From NCBI GenBank assembly GCA_964472505.1, contig CAYYQW010000063.1, positions 1 to 22,975 of the forward strand: a DNA stretch of 22,975 bases, given 5' to 3'. Of this stretch, positions 15,601-21,607 are shown piece after piece (position 1 is the first letter of the stretch; each line of letters begins with the position of its first letter). A program made the translations under genes and the position numbers. The notes under the pieces are model-generated. The model saw nothing but the letters and a program-made list of their open reading frames with translations, was not told the DNA's origin and made no database searches. The DNA comes from JAYEIA01 sp964472505. Its GTDB lineage: Bacteria > Bacteroidota > Bacteroidia > Bacteroidales > JAADGE01.

Positions 15601-17223
15601 TTAATCCAGTCCCAGCATCCCGCCCGGATTCATAATGTTATTGGGATCAAAATATTTTTTTACGGCACGCATGGCGTTCATGGCTGTTTTGCCGATTTGT
15701 TCTTCCATGCGCGGCCCGAGTGTGCGGCCTACGCCGTGGTGGTGCGACAACGAACCTCCGTTTTGAACGATGGTATCTGTCAAGCCTTGATAAAATTTTT
15801 CAAAGTCTTCTCTTTCTTTGCCTTTTTCCATAGGGCTTATGAATGTAAAATACAAATTGGCACCGTTTTCATATACATGCGATATGTGTATCATAAAAAT
15901 GGTTTTGGGACGCGCTTCGGCATAATTTCGTGTTGCTTTCCAAAGCTTAAGTAAATTGCTCCAAGTAACCGAAGTTTCAAGCGTATCGGTCATCAGTCCC
16001 ACGTCCATCAGCGGGTCGCGCATATAGGAGCCCGAAAAGCGTTGCTCCAACCATTTTTTTACGGGTTTTTTCCCAAGATAAAAGCTGCGGAATTCTTTTG
16101 CGATTTTTTTAAATTTTCGTTTTACAAGTTTAGCAAAGGCTTTGTCGCCTTCTATTGATACAAACATCAAACAGCGGCTGCCCGGTTTGTAACCGAGGAA
16201 TTGCAATACTCGGTCGCCCGCAGTACCTTCAAATCCTTTGGTTTTGAAAGCCACATCGGTTTCTTGCGGGTCGGAAATGCGGAATAAATGCGGTTTGCCG
16301 TTTTCGTTTTGAATCATTTGCCGCATGGCTTCCACTGCATTTTCGAAGTTTTTAAAAGCGAATGCCGCATAAGCTGTGTTTTTGGGGCGATGTTTAAAAA
16401 TCTTCAGAGTAGCTTCGGTGATAACCCCAAGCGTACCTTCCGAGCCGATGAAAAGCGGAAATGTATCCCAGCCTTGGGCATTTTTCGGATAATCAGCCGT
16501 GTGAATGCTGCCGACCGGTGTTTCGGCTTTGAGAGCTACGGTGAGGTCTTCAATTTTTCCGTAGCCGGTAGATGCCTGTCCGGCGCCTTTGGCTGCAATC
16601 CAACCGCCTACGGTTGAGTACTCAAAAGATTGCGGAAAATGGCCGCAGGTATATCCTTGATTATTAAGTGCTTTTTCTAATTCCGGACCGTACATGCCGC
16701 TCTGTACTCGAACGGTTTGGTCAGTTTCGTTAATTTCGATAATTTGGTTCAAATGCTTAGTCAAATCCAAGGCTATTCCGCCTTTCGGGCTCTCAACACC
16801 GCGCGTTACCGACGATCGTCCGCCGGAAGGTACAATCGGTATTTGTTTTTCATTACAAAAGTCAATTATTTTGCGCACATCCTCCGGGCTTTTAGGACAG
16901 ATTACGGCATCGGGCGGGGAGGCAATCTGCTCTTTTCGGAGTTCCAATAATTCTCCGTAAAATTTTCCGTGTGAAAATTTGGCTCGGCTTTCGTCATCGG
17001 TCAGCACGTTTTCTTTACCGGCAATTTCTTCTGCAGCTTTTATGGTTTCGGGGCTGAGTTTTGATTCCGGAATCTTTATTTCGGTTTCGCCGGAAAGGTA
17101 TTTTTGCGAAAATATGCTTTCATCTGCTTCGAATGCTTCTTTTATAAGTCTTTTCACATCGGGATCCGGTTTTTGTTCTTCCTTGTTGCCCCATTTTAAG
17201 ATGTCGCGGTATGTGGTTTTCAT
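15601..17223 (-). CDS. FAD-linked oxidase resembling alkyl-dihydroxyacetone-phosphate synthase
   Basis: Flavoprotein of the VAO/PCMH fold. The FAD half shows PDAVICPKSPEDV, IPIVPSGGRSSVTRG and a stretch closely like ADPS enzymes (GYTCGHFPQSFEYSTVGGW, then GKIEDLTVALKAETPVG). The C-terminal half has RDPLMDVGLMTDTLETSVTW and the triple-His motif SLSHHHGVGR that in ADPS forms the active site. It ends FDPNNIMNPGGMLGLD. ADPS swaps the acyl chain of acyl-DHAP for a fatty alcohol, the first step in ether lipids. Relatives also include lactate/glycolate-type oxidases, so the reaction is not certain. I chose the Met at 17223 (540 residues). The upstream Met at 17262 would add 13 Asn/Tyr/Phe-rich residues lying over the likely promoter. 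Confidence 0.82.
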   Translation of the reverse strand: MKTTYRDILKWGNKEEQKPDPDVKRLIKEAFEADESIFSQKYLSGETEIKIPESKLSPETIKAAEEIAGKENVLTDDESRAKFSHGKFYGELLELRKEQIASPPDAVICPKSPEDVRKIIDFCNEKQIPIVPSGGRSSVTRGVESPKGGIALDLTKHLNQIIEINETDQTVRVQSGMYGPELEKALNNQGYTCGHFPQSFEYSTVGGWIAAKGAGQASTGYGKIEDLTVALKAETPVGSIHTADYPKNAQGWDTFPLFIGSEGTLGVITEATLKIFKHRPKNTAYAAFAFKNFENAVEAMRQMIQNENGKPHLFRISDPQETDVAFKTKGFEGTAGDRVLQFLGYKPGSRCLMFVSIEGDKAFAKLVKRKFKKIAKEFRSFYLGKKPVKKWLEQRFSGSYMRDPLMDVGLMTDTLETSVTWSNLLKLWKATRNYAEARPKTIFMIHISHVYENGANLYFTFISPMEKGKEREDFEKFYQGLTDTIVQNGGSLSHHHGVGRTLGPRMEEQIGKTAMNAMRAVKKYFDPNNIMNPGGMLGLD

Positions 17224-17306
17224 ATATTGAAATGTTTTATTGTAAAAGTATATAATATTCAATTATTTTGGTATCGGTTATTGAAAAAAAACTAAGCAAT
17301 GCCAAT

Positions 17307-18041
17307 TTATCCCACTAAGAGTTTTTTTTGCAAGTCGAATTTGTTGCTTACTTTGAGTTTGGTGTAAATTGACGACATGTGGCTTTTAACGGTATGAATA
17401 CTTTTATGCGTAATTTTGGCAATTTCATTTTGCGTAATATTGCCAAAAAACAGTTTTGCAATACTTCGTTCGGATGCGGTAAGTTGTGCCAATATTTGCT
17501 TATTTAATTCAAAAACATACCTGTAATTATCGGGTAGGGTAAGTTGCGGAATAACAAAATTTTCGCTTTCCGATTTCTCAACCACATATAAAGCCAGCCA
17601 TATATTGCCTTGCCGGTCGGTTTCCAGAACGTTTATGTGAATATTCGTCATCGCATAATCGCCAAAGCAGTTTATCATTCGCAAATTATAAAATAGAGTT
17701 GTTTTTTTTGTTTCACTTGCTTTATAATTTTTCATGTAAGCAAAAGCACGATGATGTATTTGATACAAAAACTCAACATCCTCGGCTAATAATTTTTTAT
17801 TAAAAAACAAATAGGCTTCGGTTATCCGGGGCGGAATTTCAGTAAAATATTCGTTGTACGATTTTATATGCAAAAAATTGTGCCGATAGAAATCGAAAAC
17901 GAAAAAACATTTTTTGGCAGTAAATGCAAAGGCGTTTAAACCAACTATATAGTCGTCTAATTTGGAGTAATCTAAACTTCCCAAATCAAAATTTTGAGTT
18001 ACTATGTAGTCCTTTTCCCGTAATGTCATAAAAATGGGCAT
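17307..18041 (-). CDS. LuxR-type transcriptional regulator
   Basis: A 244-residue regulator. The C-terminal LuxR/GerE helix-turn-helix spans about residues 185-240 (LTASERSIAKLFFGNITQNEIAKITHKSIHTVKSHMSSIYTKL in part). All hallmark positions are there: the Glu of ASE, the recognition helix THKSIHTVKSH and the final KLKVSNK. The N-terminal about 175 residues look like a PAS-like ligand or protein-binding domain, with no receiver Asp, so it is not a classical response regulator. It is transcribed divergently from the first lipoprotein cassette, and its first 38 coding bases are repeated in front of the second. This makes it the obvious candidate regulator of both cassettes and perhaps of itself. 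ATG at 18029 is an alternative start. Confidence 0.88.
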   Translation of the reverse strand: MPIFMTLREKDYIVTQNFDLGSLDYSKLDDYIVGLNAFAFTAKKCFFVFDFYRHNFLHIKSYNEYFTEIPPRITEAYLFFNKKLLAEDVEFLYQIHHRAFAYMKNYKASETKKTTLFYNLRMINCFGDYAMTNIHINVLETDRQGNIWLALYVVEKSESENFVIPQLTLPDNYRYVFELNKQILAQLTASERSIAKLFFGNITQNEIAKITHKSIHTVKSHMSSIYTKLKVSNKFDLQKKLLVG

Positions 18042-18127
18042 TTTTTACTCAAATCAATTGCAATCAAAAAAAACATGCTGTTTTAACGTCTTCATTCTCA
18101 GTATTATAGCGTATTAAATTGAAAATT

Positions 18128-18143
18128 CATACCATAGGGTATG
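18128..18143. promoter_or_regulatory. Candidate operator, copy 1
   Basis: A 6-bp inverted repeat CATACC-ATAG-GGTATG lies 23 bases upstream of the -7 box, at or next to the -33 region. A site of this symmetry at this place fits a dimeric LuxR-type regulator. The divergent gene encodes one. Binding is inferred. Confidence 0.4.
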
Positions 18144-18166
18144 ATACGAGCAATCATTTTAAACCT

Positions 18167-18174
18167 TATATTTG
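18167..18174 (+). promoter_or_regulatory. -7 promoter box of lipoprotein cassette 1
   Basis: Perfect TAnnTTTG match (TATATTTG), 57 bases before the ATG at 18231. No good TTTG -33 box is seen at the normal distance, which fits a promoter that needs an activator. Confidence 0.6.
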
Positions 18175-18230
18175 CAAATATATAAAAATACATTCATCCA
18201 ATACTTTTTTTTATTCATACTTAAATTATC

Positions 18231-19136
18231 ATGAACAGAAACATTTTTAGATTATTCGCAATTATCGCATTAATAGGCATTGTTTTTACAAGTTGCCGGA
18301 AAGAAAATTTATTTGAGAAAGAAACAGCTTTAAAAGAAGAGGTTTAGAAATCAGGAAAGCCAAATAAAGCGGCTATTATCGAAGGTCAAGTATATCAGTT
18401 TGAAAGGCAAAGAACTAAAAATACTGAAAAAGGATTAATTGCCTACGAAGATTGGCTTGAAACAGAAACTGCTTTTACTATGGGTAGCACAGAGCAATAC
18501 CAAACAATAAAAGTTTACAGACAGTCTGGTGGATATTTTTATATAATGATTGAAAATTTGCGTTACGATGCTAACAATAATGGCACTTGGGAATACAATA
18601 ATGACATTTCAAATGTAGCAGAATATGGCAGACTATACGATTGGCAAACAGCACAAAATTCCCGATTACAGGTTTACATGGATTTGCCAAAAACAGTAAA
18701 CGGAAGAACTCGTATTATGAAGAAGTTTGGTGAATTACCCAGTATTCAAGACGTTAAGGATTTATTAGAGACCACACAAAATGTTGGACACTTACCAAGT
18801 ACAGGAACTGATTTGTATGGGGGTGAAATGGCCTTTGATTTATATTATGACGCATTTGTTGCAGGTATAGCAGAAACCAACGATCATGCAGATGCGTACC
18901 ATTCATTAGCAGGTTGGAGAGATAATTTGGATGTAGTACCAAATAATCCTGAATTTAATAATATTAATCAAAGGGGAGAATTTTGGCTAAGAGACAGTCC
19001 TGTAAGTGGGCATCACTACCCATTAAGCATCACATATACAGACACGCCAGTTACCTATTTCATGAATGCGTATATTAATGTTGCATGTGCTGACAGATAT
19101 GGTTTTGCAGTTCGTTATGTATTCTATCCATGGTAG
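18231..19136 (+). pseudogene. Surface lipoprotein gene with FISUMP-like domain, interrupted by one TAG codon
   Basis: Starting at the ATG shared with the paralog at 20804, the frame encodes a lipoprotein signal (MNRNIFRLFAIIALIGIVFTSC) with lipidated Cys22 and a basic/acidic tag RKEN after it. At codon 39 (18345-18347) there is a single TAG. The same frame then stays open for 262 more codons to the stop at 19134-19136. No frameshift is needed. Either the gene is freshly inactivated, or the stop is read through, or it is a sequencing error. Translation could restart at the Met at 18480 but would lack the export signal. The paralog in cassette 2 has no such stop. Confidence 0.75.
18480..19136 (+). 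CDS. FISUMP-like domain portion of the interrupted lipoprotein
   Basis: The open part after the TAG, 218 residues from an internal ATG. It matches the layout of the Fibrobacter succinogenes major paralogous domain (TIGR02145-like). The visible elements are an MIENLRYD start (usual pattern WMAENLNY), YGRLYDWQTA (GRLYTWxxA), ELPSIQDVKDLLE (HLPSxxEWxxL), GEFWLRD (YWWSAT) and a terminal GFAVRYVF (GFSVRCV). This fold is C-type-lectin-like and typical of surface or adhesive proteins. Without the upstream signal peptide this ORF alone would stay in the cytoplasm, so it is most likely the C-terminal part of the 18231 gene. The last codons overlap the next gene by 7 bases. Confidence 0.6.
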   Translation: MGSTEQYQTIKVYRQSGGYFYIMIENLRYDANNNGTWEYNNDISNVAEYGRLYDWQTAQNSRLQVYMDLPKTVNGRTRIMKKFGELPSIQDVKDLLETTQNVGHLPSTGTDLYGGEMAFDLYYDAFVAGIAETNDHADAYHSLAGWRDNLDVVPNNPEFNNINQRGEFWLRDSPVSGHHYPLSITYTDTPVTYFMNAYINVACADRYGFAVRYVFYPW

Positions 19137-20524
19137 AAGAACTAAAAATATCTTTATTTATGAAGAACCATTTTTTGGTTCTTCATAAATTCTACATTAA
19201 ATTTGTAGTTTTATTATTTATCTTATTTTTTACACAGAATTTATACGCCCAAAAGGAAGATTATAATTGGGTTTTATATAACCATCTACGAGTTGATTTT
19301 AATCAAGAACCACCATTAATTGCAACTGATGTACCTACACTTGTTGGCAATTTCACAAATTTAACAAGCATGTCTGATGATTTAGGTAATTTGCTATTTT
19401 ACATTAATGGTACACGACTTTATAATTATAATCATCAGTTAATATTTACAACACCTACGGTATCTTTGTCTAATCAGGTAAATGTCGTACCACATCCGAC
19501 AGACGCTAAAAAATATTTTTGGTTTGTACCAATAGTTTTTCCTGAAAGAAAATTTGTAATATATACAATTGATATGAATGCGAATTCAGGTTTGGGTTCG
19601 GTAACTGAAACTTACTCTTTTATTGGTGCTGAAACGCCAAAAGATTTTGTTATTTCAAGAAAAAGTAATTCGGCAGATTATTGGTTTATTCGTATTTATT
19701 CCGATAATGTAGTCGTAAACTCTTTGTCATCTACTGGATTGAACAACGCTACAACATATAATTTAGCATTGGGTGAAAATTCAAATTCATTCAAAGTTAC
19801 GCCGGATATGTCTACGATTTTCGTAAGAGTTAGTGCAACAGCATTGTATGCGTTGGATATAAATAGCCGGACAGGTGAAATACAAAATTTCCGAAGTATT
19901 TTTACACAAACAAGTGGTATCTACTATTATTTTGAATTCTCACGCAATAATGAATATGTTTATATTGCCAGCCAAAATAATTCAACTAGGGAAACTAAGA
20001 TAAGCCAATTTTCATTACATTCTTTAAGCAATGAAACCGAATTTCTAAACTCGGAAGTTGTTTTGTATCACCAAACATTAGATTCTAATTACCCTTTGCG
20101 TGATATGCAAATTGCACCGAACAATAAAATATACATAACTTTCAACGATTATTATTTATGGTCAATTGATAATCCTGATTTACCGTATCCTTCTTGTGTT
20201 GTTAATAATCAGAGTTTGTGGTTAAACGGCGCTAAAAGTGGTGGTTATTTACCGAATTATTTTTATTATTATGCAAATTTTAATTATCAAACATTTTGCA
20301 ATGCTGTTTATTTTAATTACATCGGTGCTGCCGCTACGTTATATTCATGGAACTTCGGTGACAACCATACAAGCACCGAACTTGAACCCACGCACACCTA
20401 CGCCGCCGCAGGCACTTACACCGTTACATTGGAAGTAACGTTCACCGATAGTTCTACACAAACCATTACCAAAGATATTGAAATTTTTGAAAAACCCTTA
20501 AAACCGATAATAGAGCATGAATAA
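19130..20524 (+). CDS. Secreted propeller-like protein with C-terminal PKD domain, cassette 1
   Basis: 464 residues if started at 19130, where ATGGTAG overlaps the preceding stop. A second Met at codon 11 (19160) begins a cleaner signal peptide (MKNHFLVLHKFYIKFVVLLF on to LYAQ). In cassette 2 codon 11 is also a possible start (GTG), so codon 11 may be the real start in both. The mature part, about residues 45-395, consists of repeated beta-strand blocks of WD/propeller type (for example DMQIAPNNKIYITF, related to the QLGPDGKIY motif of Bacteroidota surface proteins). Residues about 404-456 form a PKD domain (SWNFGDNHTS, then HTYAAAGTYTVTLEV). The protein ends 15 residues after the domain, with no type IX sorting domain. 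The PKD-coding DNA is GC-richer than the rest and nearly identical to that of cassette 2. Confidence 0.87.
   Translation: MVEELKISLFMKNHFLVLHKFYIKFVVLLFILFFTQNLYAQKEDYNWVLYNHLRVDFNQEPPLIATDVPTLVGNFTNLTSMSDDLGNLLFYINGTRLYNYNHQLIFTTPTVSLSNQVNVVPHPTDAKKYFWFVPIVFPERKFVIYTIDMNANSGLGSVTETYSFIGAETPKDFVISRKSNSADYWFIRIYSDNVVVNSLSSTGLNNATTYNLALGENSNSFKVTPDMSTIFVRVSATALYALDINSRTGEIQNFRSIFTQTSGIYYYFEFSRNNEYVYIASQNNSTRETKISQFSLHSLSNETEFLNSEVVLYHQTLDSNYPLRDMQIAPNNKIYITFNDYYLWSIDNPDLPYPSCVVNNQSLWLNGAKSGGYLPNYFYYYANFNYQTFCNAVYFNYIGAAATLYSWNFGDNHTSTELEPTHTYAAAGTYTVTLEVTFTDSSTQTITKDIEIFEKPLKPIIEHE
19156..19190 (+). promoter_or_regulatory. Perfect hairpin at the start of the cassette 1 PKD gene
   Basis: A 15-bp perfect inverted repeat (19156-19170 and 19176-19190) with a TTTTT loop lies 20 bases after the lipoprotein stop and contains the alternative ATG at 19160. 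It lacks a following T-run. It may stabilise the upstream mRNA, attenuate transcription or mask the internal start. Confidence 0.55.
20348..20513. repeat. PKD-coding direct repeat, copy 1
   Basis: 166 bases aligned without gaps to 22810-22975 (offset 2462), with six differences by my count, three of them silent. The coding regions upstream in the two genes have only distant protein similarity, so the repeat has a sharp left edge at the Trp codon of the PKD motif. The right edge of copy 2 is not seen. Confidence 0.9.
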
Positions 20525-20614
20525 TCAAACAAGAGTAAAGTATGGCCATGAGCCAACGCGCGCGAGTGGTGTTACCATGTAGTCCTTTTCCCGTAATGTC
20601 ATAAAAATGGGCAT
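20525..20614 (-). pseudogene. Truncated start of a LuxR-type regulator gene in the repeat
   Basis: The second copy of the 266-bp repeat carries the first 13 codons of the regulator gene on the minus strand (MPIFMTLREKDY, then a changed codon). The frame then continues into unrelated sequence and stops at 20525-20527 after 29 residues. This is a duplication relic, not a functional regulator. The breakpoint is near 20569-20577. Confidence 0.7.
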
Positions 20615-20700
20615 TTTTTACTCAAATCAATTGCAATCAAAAAAAACATGCTGTTTTAACGTCTTCATTCTCAGTATTATAGCGTATTAAATTGAAAATT

Positions 20701-20716
20701 CATACCATAGGGTATG
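20701..20716. promoter_or_regulatory. Candidate operator, copy 2
   Basis: Same CATACC-ATAG-GGTATG inverted repeat as at 18128-18143, in the same position relative to the promoter of cassette 2. Its presence predicts co-regulation of both cassettes. Confidence 0.4.
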
Positions 20717-20739
20717 ATACGAGCAATCATTTTAAACCT

Positions 20740-20747
20740 TATATTTG
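20740..20747 (+). promoter_or_regulatory. -7 promoter box of lipoprotein cassette 2
   Basis: TATATTTG, identical in sequence and context to the box at 18167-18174, 57 bases before the ATG at 20804. Confidence 0.6.
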
Positions 20748-20803
20748 CAAATATATAAAAATACATTCATCCAATACTTTTTTTTATTCATACTTAAATT
20801 ATC

Positions 20804-21607
20804 ATGAACAGAAACATTTTTAGATTATTCGCAATTATCGCAATTGCAGGTTTGGTATTTACAGGTTGCCAAAAGGAAGAAAACCTGTTAGATACGGAGA
20901 ACCCGATTGGGCAGGAAAAAATTGTTGATGCTCAACAAAATTTCCCAATTCTCAAAGGAGCAACAATTGTCAAATATGATACTGTATACATCGTGGATGG
21001 ATCCGGAGAGTTGAAGCCGCATAGAACTATGAAAATTCGTAATCTGAATTGGTCAATAGTTCAAGAATGGTTATTTGTAGATATGAATACATATAATTCA
21101 ACGAATTCAGTTGATTTATTTAGTAATACATCATTTTACCCGGGCGACACTTATGGGCTAACTCACGGCTGTTATTATCCGTGGGACCAAATTGAAGACG
21201 AAGTTGATGGAGATAATTGGGAATACATAGTATGGGCTGATGAATATTGGACAGAAATATCCGGTAATCAATTCCATCTTCCCAAAATAGATACGTATGG
21301 TGGTGCTAATGATGGAGATATTACCAAATTAGCAATGATGCTCGGTTCAACCTCATTAGTTCGTCAAAAATTAGCGCTTGCTTATGACGGTGTTGATAAT
21401 TCATATCCTGAGTTTGTAAACACACATGCTTATATGTGGATTGAAGCACGCGGAACTTATGCAGAAGTCAATAAGGTTACAGGTTGTGGAGTTTTAGCAA
21501 AATGGGACGGTGCTGACAGCGACCATTTTTGGCACGTGTTTACCAATATTACAAATTTGAAAGCAAATGTAAGATTAGTTCGTGATATTACATCTGCTCA
21601 ATGGTAA
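20804..21607 (+). CDS. Surface lipoprotein with FISUMP-like domain, cassette 2
   Basis: A 267-residue lipoprotein. The signal peptide MNRNIFRLFAIIAIAGLVFTGC ends at lipidated Cys22, followed directly by QKEEN. That closely resembles the lipoprotein export signal of Bacteroidota (Cys, then a Gln/Lys plus acidic cluster) and predicts exposure on the cell surface. The C-terminal half has a FISUMP-like order: IRNLNWSIVQEWL at the start, then YYPWDQ, NQFHLPKIDTYGG (HLPS-like), YMWIEARG (WWSA-like) and VRLVRD at the end. The similarity is weaker than in cassette 1, so assignment to the family is moderate. The first 13 residues are encoded by the identical 266-bp repeat; beyond them the two lipoproteins are very different. 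The stop overlaps the next gene (ATGGTAA). Confidence 0.85.
   Translation: MNRNIFRLFAIIAIAGLVFTGCQKEENLLDTENPIGQEKIVDAQQNFPILKGATIVKYDTVYIVDGSGELKPHRTMKIRNLNWSIVQEWLFVDMNTYNSTNSVDLFSNTSFYPGDTYGLTHGCYYPWDQIEDEVDGDNWEYIVWADEYWTEISGNQFHLPKIDTYGGANDGDITKLAMMLGSTSLVRQKLALAYDGVDNSYPEFVNTHAYMWIEARGTYAEVNKVTGCGVLAKWDGADSDHFWHVFTNITNLKANVRLVRDITSAQW

Larger units (their letters stand above)
18004..18269. repeat. 266-bp direct repeat, copy 1 (regulator start, promoter, lipoprotein start)
   Basis: Appears identical base for base to 20577-20842 (constant offset 2573). It contains the first 38 coding bases of the LuxR-type gene on the minus strand, the divergent intergenic region, and the first 13 codons of the lipoprotein gene. 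Weaker similarity continues left to about 17996 (two mismatches in eight bases). Identity ends abruptly after the codons for MNRNIFRLFAIIA. Confidence 0.93.
20577..20842. repeat. 266-bp direct repeat, copy 2
   Basis: Apparently identical to 18004-18269. It places the same divergent promoter, candidate operator and lipoprotein signal-peptide start in front of cassette 2. The complete non-coding identity contrasts with strong divergence of the genes that follow. Confidence 0.93.

Noticed and set aside
18345..18347. TAG as evidence of a recoded stop or amino-acid insertion
   Set aside because: Other genes in the window end normally at TAG (for example 1689-1691, 2158-2160 and 5068-5070), so a genome-wide recoding is unlikely, and no special downstream element was found.
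18004..20842. Composite transposon formed by the two 266-bp repeats
   Set aside because: No transposase between them, the repeats contain gene starts and a promoter instead of terminal inverted repeats, and no target-site duplication was found.
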